Origin: GCA-2683135 sp964507445
GTDB taxonomy: Bacteria; Planctomycetota; GCA-002687715
Assembly: GCA_964507445.1 (NCBI GenBank)
Contig: CAZDQF010000006.1
Location: 62,001 to 126,000 of the forward strand
DNA length: 64,000 bases
Direction: 5' to 3'
This document shows positions 45,948 through 55,036 of the stretch, in pieces (positions within the stretch are counted from its first letter, which is position 1; each line of letters opens with the position of its first letter). Made by a program: the position numbers and the translations under genes. The notes under the pieces are model-generated. The model saw only the letters and a program-made list of their open reading frames with translations, was not told where the DNA came from and made no database searches.

Positions 45948-47774
45948 TCAGGCATCGCCGTCCGAAGTCCCGGACTTCACCTGATCGGGCTGGCCGTCCT
46001 TCTTGTCCTTGCCTGTTTTCTTCTTGTCGCCCTCGGCCTTCTTCTTGTCGCCCTCGGCCTTCTTCTTGGCCTCGTCGGGATCGAGAATGACCGGGCGGGG
46101 CGGGGCCACGGTGCCCGGGGCCAGACGCTGATCATCCTGCGAACGCTTGGCCGGGTCCGTGAAGTCCTCCGGTCGCTTCATCAGCGCGCGGCACTGGTGC
46201 TCCGAGATCTTCATGACAAAGGGGTCACCCGACAGGTGGGCGTAGCGCGACCTTACCTGATGCTCCGGCAACTCTCCTTCGATGGGGACCTGTGCTCCGA
46301 CCTTCAGCTGATAGGACCTCCCGTCTTCGAAGGTGAGGGCCATGTCGATGATGGGCTTGTCCAGGCCGTAGGACTCGTTGTCCACGTCCGTGCCCTCCAC
46401 ATCCTCCTTGCGACCGTTGAGGATCAGGCGGGACAGGCTGTCCACCATGACGGTGTTGAGCTCGCTGCTATCGATGCCCTCGGGTTCGACGTACTTCCAC
46501 TTGCGCGCCGTGTCGCCATCCTGAGCCGGGACCGCTGCTATCGGCCCGGTGTCGGAGCCCGACTCGTCGAGCACGTTGACCGTCTCGCACTCGATCACGT
46601 AGCGCACCCGCTTGTCGGTCCATACCCTCGGGTTCTTCATGTTGGGAGGGGTCAGGCCCACCTCCGAGTCGTCGTACTCGAGCACGACCTTCTTGAGCTT
46701 GGCGACCATGGAGTTGATGGTCTCGTAGTCGATGTCCATGAACCGCAGGTCAACCCAGATGTTGGACCGCGCCTGGGCGAGGGTGACCAGGGAGTGCGGA
46801 TGGCGGTACACACGATCACCGCCGAATTCGCGGACGAAACAGCCACCGGGCCGCGCAGGACGACCCCCAGGGACGTTCCCGGGGTTGTCCTGCTTGCCGA
46901 TGCGCAGATCCACCACGGTCTCGCCTTGTTCATCGGTGAGCTGAACGCGAGCTCCCGTCTCTCCCTCCAGCTCGTAGAGCGAGTGACGCTGACGACGGGC
47001 GCCGCGGAACTCGGCCGTCCCCATGCCGTCGAGGGCGCGGCACACGATCTTCATGCGATCCTGCGTGGCGGGTGCGCCGCTCCGGGACGGGATCGTCCAC
47101 CGTCCCATCTTCTCATCCCAGTCGATCTGGATGCTGTCTCCGTTCTGTCCGGTGACGGTCATCCCCTGGATCGGTCTCCCGTCCGCGGTGAGCTTGACCG
47201 TCTCGATGAGCAGGGCGTCGCCCTTCACGTGGAGGTCGTCGGTGGGCAGGAGCCCCGCTTCGGCGATGATCTCCAATGGACCGATCATGGCCGCGGGGAA
47301 GCGACCTTGCTCCGCCAGCGCCTTGATCGCCTCCAAGGGCACCATCTTGTCCCTGGCCACTGTCCCCAGCAACGCCTTGTCCACAGCCCCGGACTCTCCC
47401 AGGGCCTCCACCTCTTCGATCGTCACCGGGGACGCGTCCTTGACCGCCACCAAGACATCCAGGGGCATCTTCTTCTGACGGCCGAAGACGCTCACCTTGG
47501 GGGGCTCCATGGCCCCGTCGATGATGAGCGCCTTCAAGGCACCCACCACCGCCTTGTTGAGGTTGCGGTGCATCCCGTACCGAGGGGCGTTCAGCGCGAC
47601 GTCGATGGGCACCTTCTCCTGGCGCACATCCGGCAGGCCGGGCACAGGTCCCGCCTCGCCACGGGAGCTGCGACGCACCGGATCTTCGTCACCGAAGATC
47701 TCGTCGAACTTCAACAGGAAGCCACCGACACCGGCGACGACCAGGCAAATCAGCAGGATCAAGTTCAAGCGCAT
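45948..47774 (-). CDS. DUF4340 domain membrane-anchored protein
   Basis: 608 residues. The ATG at 47774 has AGGAG eight bases ahead. A single N-terminal helix (LNLILLICLVVAGVGGFLL) anchors a large extracytoplasmic part with DUF4340-type beta repeats (LRIGKQDNPGNV, YGLDKPIIDMALTFEDGRSY, VKVGAQVPIEGELP-like). The C-terminal tail is a lysine-rich repeat (KKAEGDK twice, 46020-46061). DUF4340 proteins accompany GldG-type ABC systems; the exact role is unknown. Confidence 0.8.
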   Translation of the reverse strand: MRLNLILLICLVVAGVGGFLLKFDEIFGDEDPVRRSSRGEAGPVPGLPDVRQEKVPIDVALNAPRYGMHRNLNKAVVGALKALIIDGAMEPPKVSVFGRQKKMPLDVLVAVKDASPVTIEEVEALGESGAVDKALLGTVARDKMVPLEAIKALAEQGRFPAAMIGPLEIIAEAGLLPTDDLHVKGDALLIETVKLTADGRPIQGMTVTGQNGDSIQIDWDEKMGRWTIPSRSGAPATQDRMKIVCRALDGMGTAEFRGARRQRHSLYELEGETGARVQLTDEQGETVVDLRIGKQDNPGNVPGGRPARPGGCFVREFGGDRVYRHPHSLVTLAQARSNIWVDLRFMDIDYETINSMVAKLKKVVLEYDDSEVGLTPPNMKNPRVWTDKRVRYVIECETVNVLDESGSDTGPIAAVPAQDGDTARKWKYVEPEGIDSSELNTVMVDSLSRLILNGRKEDVEGTDVDNESYGLDKPIIDMALTFEDGRSYQLKVGAQVPIEGELPEHQVRSRYAHLSGDPFVMKISEHQCRALMKRPEDFTDPAKRSQDDQRLAPGTVAPPRPVILDPDEAKKKAEGDKKKAEGDKKKTGKDKKDGQPDQVKSGTSDGDA

Positions 47775-47895
47775 GATGCGCACTCCTGAGTGGCTTGACG
47801 CACTTCCATATCCGCCCGGGCCAACCGAAGTTCACCCGGCGAACCCGTCATGGACCAGAGGCGGACAACCGACAGCATCTTCGCTGTCCCCGGCA

Positions 47896-49731
47896 TCATG
47901 TCACCAACCAACGAATGAGGCCCCACAGGATGCCGAAGGCCACCACCAACAACGGCGCCAACCCGACGGCCATCCTCCTGATAGTGTCACGATCCTCGTC
48001 GATCTCAGCCGCGTCGAGAGAGCGGTCGGTCAGGGAGGGCTTCCGGATCTCCACCAGTTCCATCCCGGCGGTCATACCGTTCACCACGTTCAGCAAGCCC
48101 GCCGTCGCCTGGCGCGCGGAGGCCCAGGCTTGCTGGGACTGGGTCGCCTGCGCGAGCCCGATCCGCTGCGCCAGGTAGAGATCGGAGCAGAAGTCGGCGT
48201 CCGCGAACACCCAGAGTTGGGCCGGGGCGATGGACTCGGAAAGCTTGGGTTCTTCGTTGGGCGCCGGCGGCATGTCGCCGCCCGTGGGCCCCTTGCGCGG
48301 CGGCCGGTCCTGATCGTTGTCGGGGCCAAAGGACTTGCCGGCGAAGTAGGAGGTGAACTCTCCTCGCAAGGAAATGGCGAGGGCAAAGGCCTGACGCTCC
48401 GACGGGATCTCCTCCGCTTCCTTGGAGTACAGAGACAGGATGCCTCCTTCCAAGGTCCTGGTGTAGGAGTCGGCGCTGGTCTGAAGGACCACCTCGGCGT
48501 CACCCTTGAGGTGCTCCGCCGCCATGTTGGAGTCCAGCGTCATGGGCACCGGCGCGAACATGCTCGCGGTGGTGAGTCCGCCGTAGGCCGGGTTTCCGTC
48601 AGAGAACTCCCCGGTTCGCTCGCCGTCCTTGTCCTTCTCTCGCAACAGGATGGCCGCTGGGTACACACGGGTCTCAGATACCGGTACCAGTCCGTTAGGC
48701 GTCAACTGGATCCGGTTCAAGACGGCCGTGGCGGACTGCAGACTCTCGACGTGACCGCCCTCGACCTCGACGCCGAAGTGGGCCAGCCACTCGGTGAGCC
48801 CATGATCGAGAGGTCGGACCTTCAAGCGCCCCTGCTGCAACTGCGGCTGGTAGTCCGACATGAAGCGGTCGACCTCTACGGTGGCATAGTTGTCGAGCAG
48901 GATCGCCACGTTCTTGCCCTTCATGAGTGCCTGATCGATCTCGAAGACCTCTCTCTCGCTCAGGCTCTCCGGTCGGTAGACGATGAGGGCGTCCACGTCG
49001 TCTCCCACGGGGCCTCCCGTGGAGAGGTCGACATCCGTCGGCGCCGCGAGGCTCGCCTCGATCCCGTTCCGCAAGCTCGCCAGGGAGTCGCTGGCCTCTT
49101 TGGGAAACATCCCGGTCTGCTGCAGCTGTGGCGGGGCCAGCTTCTTCTCCGACACGATGCCGATCCCGGCGTCGGGATTCTGCAGCTTGACCAGCTTCTG
49201 AGCGATCTCGTAAGGCATCCGACGGAGGAACTCCGCCTCCTGGACGACGTCCTGTCCCAACTGCAGCAAGTTGAGGGTCTGCTCCTGGTCGCCGTATTCG
49301 AACTCCAGCCACACGTAGTACGCACCGGTGATCTTCCGCCCGCCCTCCTGGTCAGGAAGCGTCGTGGGGCTGATCTGACGCTCCGCCAGCAGCTTGCGCT
49401 CGTCCTCCGTCAACTTCTCTGGAGCGATGAACTCAAACGCGATCTGCTCGCCGGAGGCCGCCCGAAACTCCTCCAGGCGAGTCCTCAGCCCCCGAGGCAC
49501 ATGCCCCAGGTAACTGGGCAGCGGGTCGGACAGGTAGCACTTGATCGTGCAGACATCCTCCAGCTTGGCGGCGATGGACTTGGCCGCCTCTGGGAGGGTG
49601 TAGCGGTCATCCTCCGTGAGGTCCCACTGGGGCTTCAGTTCATCCAGCAGGAACACGTTGATGACGACTGCCACGGACAACGTCAACAACACCGTCGTCA
49701 ACCAATTGAGGGATTTGCTGCTTCCGGTCAT
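47896..49731 (-). CDS. GldG-family ABC transporter auxiliary protein
   Basis: 611 residues with a membrane helix at each end (about 10-28 and 585-605) around a periplasmic ABC_transp_aux domain (LTEDDRYTLPEAAKSIAAKL, FEFIAPEKLTEDERKLLAER, DALIVYRPESLSEREVFEID). GldG homologues pair with GldA/GldF in gliding and related export, but the same cassette is common in non-gliders. The start is 13 bases after the permease stop. Confidence 0.85.
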   Translation of the reverse strand: MTGSSKSLNWLTTVLLTLSVAVVINVFLLDELKPQWDLTEDDRYTLPEAAKSIAAKLEDVCTIKCYLSDPLPSYLGHVPRGLRTRLEEFRAASGEQIAFEFIAPEKLTEDERKLLAERQISPTTLPDQEGGRKITGAYYVWLEFEYGDQEQTLNLLQLGQDVVQEAEFLRRMPYEIAQKLVKLQNPDAGIGIVSEKKLAPPQLQQTGMFPKEASDSLASLRNGIEASLAAPTDVDLSTGGPVGDDVDALIVYRPESLSEREVFEIDQALMKGKNVAILLDNYATVEVDRFMSDYQPQLQQGRLKVRPLDHGLTEWLAHFGVEVEGGHVESLQSATAVLNRIQLTPNGLVPVSETRVYPAAILLREKDKDGERTGEFSDGNPAYGGLTTASMFAPVPMTLDSNMAAEHLKGDAEVVLQTSADSYTRTLEGGILSLYSKEAEEIPSERQAFALAISLRGEFTSYFAGKSFGPDNDQDRPPRKGPTGGDMPPAPNEEPKLSESIAPAQLWVFADADFCSDLYLAQRIGLAQATQSQQAWASARQATAGLLNVVNGMTAGMELVEIRKPSLTDRSLDAAEIDEDRDTIRRMAVGLAPLLVVAFGILWGLIRWLVT

Positions 49732-49743
49732 CTGTCGGCTCCT

Positions 49744-50490
49744 CTACCTGCCCTTGCGGAACTCGATGACGGCGACATTGAGGGTCAGGAATGTCGCTCC
49801 GAACAAGACGAAGTACACGACGTCCGCCAGCGGGATCACGCCTCGGGCCAGATAGTTGAACCTGGCCGTGAAGCTGATGTGATCCGTGACCGCCTGCCAC
49901 CCCCCAGGGATGTTGAAGTTGGTGACGATGGTCCCCACGGCCACCAGCAAGGCGCAGATGAGCGCCGTGACGATGAACGCTGTCACCTGCTCCTTGAACA
50001 ACGTCCCGAAGAACAGGCCCATGGCCAGGAACGCCGCGCCCATGAGCAAGGACCCGATGTAGGACCCCAACACCGGCCCCCACTCCAGCGCCCCATACCC
50101 ATCGACGATCCAGGGGATGACGATGGTCAAGGCCAGGGCCGCGACGATCATGTACATCCCGGCCAGGAACTTGCCGAAGACGATCTGCCATGTGCGGATG
50201 GGGTAGGAGATCAGCAGCTCGATGGTCCCCTGCTTCAACTCGTCGGGCCACAGCTTCATGGCCAGGGCCGGAATGAGGATGGCGAAGGCCGCGGGGACCA
50301 GCGAGAAGAAGCGGGACATGTCCGCCTGGGTCTCGCTCCAGAAGGAGACCAGGGCTCCGCCCTGGGTGGTCCCGATGAGGAAGTACGTCCCGCTCAGATA
50401 GAGCAGGAAGATGACGACGAAGATGTACGCCAGAGGGCTGTTCAGGAAGCTCCTGAGCTCCTTCCAGGCGATGGTCAGCGCGATGCCCAT
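49744..50490 (-). CDS. ABC-2 type permease (GldF-like)
   Basis: 248 residues with six predicted membrane helices. The first segment ALTIAWKELRSFLNSPLAYI is characteristic of the GldF/NosY group, as is PDELKQGTIELLISYPIRTW. It forms the membrane channel for the ATPase encoded just upstream (three bases). Confidence 0.87.
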   Translation of the reverse strand: MGIALTIAWKELRSFLNSPLAYIFVVIFLLYLSGTYFLIGTTQGGALVSFWSETQADMSRFFSLVPAAFAILIPALAMKLWPDELKQGTIELLISYPIRTWQIVFGKFLAGMYMIVAALALTIVIPWIVDGYGALEWGPVLGSYIGSLLMGAAFLAMGLFFGTLFKEQVTAFIVTALICALLVAVGTIVTNFNIPGGWQAVTDHISFTARFNYLARGVIPLADVVYFVLFGATFLTLNVAVIEFRKGR

Positions 50491-50493
50491 GGC

Positions 50494-51441
50494 TCAGTTC
50501 TCCTTCCCGCCGGTCAGGCCCCGGAACACATCCTCGAGCGACGTCGCGGAGGCCTTGATCCCCACAAGCCCCAGCCCTGCGCCGGACACCGCCGCCGCGA
50601 CCTCAGGGCTGACCTCCGCGTCAGCACGGGCGGACTCGAAACGGACCACCGCCGTATCGAACAACTCACCCACCAGCTGGACATCGGCGACCCCCGACAC
50701 GTTCCCCACGGCCTCGGAGAGCGCGGCTCCATCGCCGTTCACGCGCACCTCGTAGGTGGTGGTCGGTGAGTGGGACTTCTTCAACACATCAGGCGCTCCG
50801 TCCGCGACGATCCGCCCCTCGTTGATAATCACCACCCGACCACACGTGGCCTCCACCTCGGAGAGGATGTGACTGCAAAGGACCACCGTACGATCCTCGC
50901 CAATCTCCTGGATCAAGCGACGCACATCGACCACCTGGTTGGGGTCGAGGCCGACGGTGGGCTCGTCCAGGATGATGATCTCCGGCTGATGCAGGAGAGC
51001 CTGGGCGATCCCCACTCGCTGACGATAGCCCTTGGAGAGGGTCTTGATGGTGGCTGAGAACTTCGGCTCCAGCGCCGTGAGGCCGACGACCGTCTGGATC
51101 CGCTGCGTCAGATGAGCCCCTCCCATGCGCCGCAACCTGCCGCAAAACCGGAGGTACTCCTTGACCCGCATGTCCTCGTAGAGGGGCGTGTGTTCGGGCA
51201 GGTAACCGATCTTCCGCCGGACGCTCACCAGATCCTCCAGGACGTTGTGCCCATCAACCACGGCCTTACCGGCCGTGGGGTTCAGGAACCCCGTCAGGAT
51301 CTTCATGGTCGTGGTCTTCCCCGCACCGTTTGGTCCGAGGAAACCGAGAATCTCACCCTTGTCGACGGCGAAGTCCACGCCCTGGAGAGCGCGGAAGCTG
51401 CCGTAGTTCTTTCTCAGGTCCTCCACCTCGATCATGGACAT
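50494..51441 (-). CDS. ABC transporter ATP-binding protein (GldA-like)
   Basis: 315 residues. Walker A GFLGPNGAGKTTTMKILTG, signature LSKGYRQRVGIAQAL and Walker B IIILDEPTVGLDP, followed by the H-loop LCSHILSEVEATC, make a complete nucleotide-binding domain. A C-terminal extension of about 90 residues (VNGDGAALSEAVGNVSG) is typical of this subfamily. AAAGGAGGTG with an eight-base spacer fixes the ATG at 51441. Confidence 0.92.
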   Translation of the reverse strand: MSMIEVEDLRKNYGSFRALQGVDFAVDKGEILGFLGPNGAGKTTTMKILTGFLNPTAGKAVVDGHNVLEDLVSVRRKIGYLPEHTPLYEDMRVKEYLRFCGRLRRMGGAHLTQRIQTVVGLTALEPKFSATIKTLSKGYRQRVGIAQALLHQPEIIILDEPTVGLDPNQVVDVRRLIQEIGEDRTVVLCSHILSEVEATCGRVVIINEGRIVADGAPDVLKKSHSPTTTYEVRVNGDGAALSEAVGNVSGVADVQLVGELFDTAVVRFESARADAEVSPEVAAAVSGAGLGLVGIKASATSLEDVFRGLTGGKEN

Positions 51442-51595
51442 GGAAGACACCTCCTTTGGCGACGTTGTACCGAGCCTCGTGTGACGAAGGCCGGCCCGAT
51501 TGACGTAAGGTTAGTTCGGGAAAAAGAATAGAAAGCCCGGGAGGGGTTTCAACCACCGTGTCGGCAACCGGAGAGGAACCCTGAAGGAGCCAGCC

Positions 51596-51871
51596 TCAGC
51601 GCAGCACCCGGAAACCCTCCTGGTCGACGCACCCCGGGGCCTCGACCTCCACAACCCCTTCCACAGAAGCCATTTGTGGCCCCGCCTCGAGGTACTCGGC
51701 CAGCCGGTCCAGCTCTGCTGAGCCACCCTCGGCGCAAACCTCCACCTGGCCATCCGGGAGGTTACGGACCCAACCACGGACACCCTCCAGTTTCTCCGCA
51801 TGCCGTCTGGTGCTCTCACGGAACCAGACGCCCTGGACGCGACCGGCCACGAGCCAGCGGCGCACCGGCAT
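51596..51871 (-). CDS. acyP: Acylphosphatase
   Basis: 91 residues. The family signature is intact: WLVAGRVQGVWFRESTRRHA with the phosphate-binding loop and catalytic Arg, and VRGWVRNLPDGQVEVCAEG with the catalytic Asn. It hydrolyses acyl phosphates such as 1,3-bisphosphoglycerate. Start ATG lies four bases after the PQQ-propeller stop. Confidence 0.92.
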   Translation of the reverse strand: MPVRRWLVAGRVQGVWFRESTRRHAEKLEGVRGWVRNLPDGQVEVCAEGGSAELDRLAEYLEAGPQMASVEGVVEVEAPGCVDQEGFRVLR

Positions 51872-51875
51872 CGCC

Positions 51876-53093
51876 CTACTCCATCTCCGCCAGGGCGAAC
51901 ACGTGTCGACCACGATTGACGTCGGTGCTGCAATACACCACCCCGTCCACGAGGACCGGACCGGCCACGCAGGGCTCACCGAGATCGATCTCCTTGATCA
52001 GCTTGCCGGTCTTGTCGATGACGCGAAAGAAGCTGTCGCGTCCAGTGATCAACACCGAGCCGTCGTTGGCGACACAGGGCGGGGCCACCTTGTGCCCGGC
52101 CTCGAACTCCCACTCCATGTGCCCGCTGGTGGCGCTGAAGGCCCGCACGTGCCGACCGACGGGATAGATGGCCAGACCCTCGAAGATCGCAGGAGCGAGC
52201 TTCTCATCGCAGGCGGACTCCACCACCCACTTGGGCTCCCCGGAGAGCAGGTCTACGGCCAACTGCTTCCTCTGGGCGACCTCGATGAACGCGAAGCCCA
52301 TGGCGAGCGCGGGGGTGCTGTGGGTGGTCCCGGGCAACGGGATCTGCCGCATCAACTTCCCGGTGGCGTACTCCACCTCGTAGATGCGCCGGTCCTTGCA
52401 CGGGACGTAGATCCGGGGGCCGAGGATGGCGACCGTAGACCCCAACTCGCGCCCGGTGGGGCAACGCCACTTCAGTTCACCGCTCTTCGGGCCCAGGCAG
52501 ATGATCGCGCCACGATTCATCTTCTTGTGGACGGTCCCGAACACGATCCCACGATCATCTCCCTTGGGAGACGAGAAGATCTCAGGGTCGTGGGCCTTCT
52601 CTTGCCAGTGCCACTTCTTCTTTCCGGTCTCCAGGTCCACCGCCCATAGCTGGCCGACGCGGTTGCCGATGTAGACCGTCCCGTCATGAATGAGCGGCGA
52701 GCAGAATACGATGCCGTTACCCGCTCCTCGCTGGGTGGTACAGAGAGTGGTCCAGAGCGGCTTGCCGTCTTCGGCGCGCACGCAGTGCATGTCGCCGTCT
52801 TCGGTGCAGATGATCACCTTGCCGTCAGCGACCGTGGGCGTGGAGCTCTGATAAGTGCCGGTCCAGTACTTCCACTTGACGCCGAGCTTCTTCCAGTCGG
52901 GCACGACGGAATGGGAACGCCCGGTGTTGAGGGGGTCGCCGCGGTACTGGTTCCACGCACCGACTCCGGCCTTCGCGGGCTCTGCGGCCTTGGGGGGCGA
53001 CTCGGCCTTGGGGGGCGACTCGGCCGCTCCCTGTCCGAACGCACCCCCGGCCAAGATGAGAAAGAGCAGTGTATGACGCAAGTAAGTCAGCAT
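51876..53093 (-). CDS. Secreted PQQ-like beta-propeller protein
   Basis: 405 residues. A signal peptide (HTLLFLILAGGAFG) leads to an Ala/Pro/Lys linker with a perfect 18-base duplication (52988-53023, repeated AESPPK) and six or more propeller blades: STPTVADGKVIICTEDGDMH, GTVYIGNRVGQLWAVDLETG, GPRIYVPCKDRRIYEVEYAT and VLVDGVVYCSTDVNRGRHVF. It lacks PQQ-ligand and heme features of dehydrogenases, so it is probably a binding or scaffolding propeller. ATG 53093 was chosen over a GTG nine bases upstream. Confidence 0.78.
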   Translation of the reverse strand: MLTYLRHTLLFLILAGGAFGQGAAESPPKAESPPKAAEPAKAGVGAWNQYRGDPLNTGRSHSVVPDWKKLGVKWKYWTGTYQSSTPTVADGKVIICTEDGDMHCVRAEDGKPLWTTLCTTQRGAGNGIVFCSPLIHDGTVYIGNRVGQLWAVDLETGKKKWHWQEKAHDPEIFSSPKGDDRGIVFGTVHKKMNRGAIICLGPKSGELKWRCPTGRELGSTVAILGPRIYVPCKDRRIYEVEYATGKLMRQIPLPGTTHSTPALAMGFAFIEVAQRKQLAVDLLSGEPKWVVESACDEKLAPAIFEGLAIYPVGRHVRAFSATSGHMEWEFEAGHKVAPPCVANDGSVLITGRDSFFRVIDKTGKLIKEIDLGEPCVAGPVLVDGVVYCSTDVNRGRHVFALAEME

Positions 53094-53189
53094 CGGGATC
53101 ACCTGGAGAAAGACACCATGACCCCGACGCGACTAACGGAGCCGATGTCCTTCTCGTCAAAGAAGGCCCACCGACTCCACCTCCAGCGC

Positions 53190-54917
53190 CTACAGGCGGG
53201 CCCGGACCAGGATGGCCAGGCTCCCTTCGCGCTCAGGCCGCGGGGCCAGCCGGAGAAGGGTCCACCGCCCGTCCTCCAGGATTTGCGCTACTTCCGCGCG
53301 CATCCCGGCCGTGCGAGGCACCTCCACGACGCCAATATCATTCGTATTCCCGTCGATGGGAACAACGTCTCCTACGAGATCCTGGACCACAAACTCCCCC
53401 CGAAGGGCCACCTTGCCGGGCCCCGGAACGGAGACCGTCCCTTCGAATGCGACCCCCGAGAACAGGGTAGACACCACCGGGTCGGCGATCGTCGCGTCCT
53501 CGGCGATCTCCACGTCGTGGTCCTTGATGAACGCGGATTCACGGCCGATGGACTGCCTGAAGGGTGTCCCAGACAGAGCGCCCACGCAGATCTTGGTGTC
53601 CAGGACTCCCGCCACCGACGCCAGATCCGCCTCGCCGCGCATTGCCGCACGACTCTGAACGTCGTCCAGGACCCCTACCCGGAATTCGAGCCCGACATTG
53701 ACAACGCGCGCCTCCTCCATCATCTGGATGAGCTGCCGCGCTCGCTGTCGCACTTGTTCCGGCGCTCGGATGACCAGGCTCCCTGCGATCGGCCAGATGC
53801 TCCGATCGGGGTCTTCATCCCAGCCTGCGGGGTCTATGAAGTTCCGGATCATCTCCACCACCTGATCTTGATCCTCCAGGTGGACCTCCTCGAACACATC
53901 CGCGCCCTCGGAACCGTCACTGTAGGAAGGCATGGGAGTTCCGAAGCTCAACGCACGCCGTCCGGAGAAGCCAGCGGCGCAAGCTCCGACGGGGACAAGC
54001 TCGCACACTCCACCCGGTGCCACTCCCTTCACACTTGCAACCTCCGGCCGGATCAGGAGCACGTGCTCGTCCTCTCCCTGGGCGGCGCCGACCAACAAGC
54101 CCCCGCCCGATTCAACCGCGCCTGATCCGAGGAGGACTTGGGAGTCCACCACCGGAAGCTGGACCTGCCCGACCCACGTAGACGACGTCTCTCTTTGAGC
54201 CAGAGCGTCGAGCGTGCTGTCACTACCGGCGACACGGAGGATCACCCCCTGCCCAGCGGTGCGCCAGGCTCCGATGCGTAGATCCAGACCGGTCTCCAGG
54301 ACCAACACCACCGGATCAGCGACCTGCGCTTCCGAGGCCACTTCCACATCGTAGTCACCGAGGAAGGCAACCCTGTCCCCAGCGTGCAGTCGAGACGGCC
54401 GGCCGGATCTCATGTGGATTCGGCCCACAGCCTTCACCGATTCTCTCCCGACGAGGGCCGACGCGTCCTGGGCAGACAACACACCAGCCCCTGGGGCCTC
54501 TGCGGCCGGCACCTTCCAGACCTCCACCGTGATGGACGGGGCGATGGCGTCCTGGAGAAACGCCAGCAGGCGATCCACGTCAGCCAACACGGCCTGATCC
54601 TGCGTCACGAGCAGAGAGCCGAGGTGGGTCTCGATCCCGACGCCCTCTTCCTCCCAACTCTCCGGAGCGACGCAGGTGCGGACCAACTGGACCACATCCT
54701 CCAGGTCGATCACTCCGTCGTTCATGGCACCCTGGCTCCGGGCTCCCCGCTCAGCGGAGTAGCAGCTCATGAGAGGCAACCCGAGGTCAAACGAGACCCT
54801 CGGGGTCTCGCTCGCCAGGAAACGGATGTCGAATATCCCGTGTTGAGGTGAGCTCTGAGCGAACGCGGCTCCTCCGACCATGAGGCACGCCATCAGCAGG
54901 TTCAGTGAGTTCTTCAT
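53190..54917 (-). CDS. Secreted protein with duplicated secretin-like domain
   Basis: 575 residues. The ATG pair at 54917/54920 follows GAGGACCA; a signal peptide comes first (LNLLMACLMVGGAAFA). The protein is built from two similar halves. Each starts with a short alpha-beta motif that resembles the N-domains of secretin-like proteins: LEDVVQLVRTCVAPESWEE then GSLLVTQDQAVLADVDRLLA, and QDQVVEMIRNFIDPAGWDED then GSLVIRAPEQVRQRARQLIQ. Each half continues with a beta-rich domain (VAFLGDYDVEVASEAQVADP and AFIKDHDVEIAEDATIADP). No secretin beta-barrel is present. Function unknown. Confidence 0.72.
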   Translation of the reverse strand: MKNSLNLLMACLMVGGAAFAQSSPQHGIFDIRFLASETPRVSFDLGLPLMSCYSAERGARSQGAMNDGVIDLEDVVQLVRTCVAPESWEEEGVGIETHLGSLLVTQDQAVLADVDRLLAFLQDAIAPSITVEVWKVPAAEAPGAGVLSAQDASALVGRESVKAVGRIHMRSGRPSRLHAGDRVAFLGDYDVEVASEAQVADPVVLVLETGLDLRIGAWRTAGQGVILRVAGSDSTLDALAQRETSSTWVGQVQLPVVDSQVLLGSGAVESGGGLLVGAAQGEDEHVLLIRPEVASVKGVAPGGVCELVPVGACAAGFSGRRALSFGTPMPSYSDGSEGADVFEEVHLEDQDQVVEMIRNFIDPAGWDEDPDRSIWPIAGSLVIRAPEQVRQRARQLIQMMEEARVVNVGLEFRVGVLDDVQSRAAMRGEADLASVAGVLDTKICVGALSGTPFRQSIGRESAFIKDHDVEIAEDATIADPVVSTLFSGVAFEGTVSVPGPGKVALRGEFVVQDLVGDVVPIDGNTNDIGVVEVPRTAGMRAEVAQILEDGRWTLLRLAPRPEREGSLAILVRARL

Positions 54918-55036
54918 CATTGGTCCTCGGTCTCCTATCCTCGACGCCGAACGCAGGCAGCCTGCAATCGGCCATCGTAGGCCCACATTACTCATGGCAG
55001 AAGCACCGGCCGGAGATTCGACCGGCGGTGATCTCG

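Noticed and set aside
47497..50769. Plus-strand open frame of 1090 codons
   Set aside because: It lies opposite three well-supported genes (DUF4340, GldG, GldF) and shows no domain or plausible hydrophobicity.
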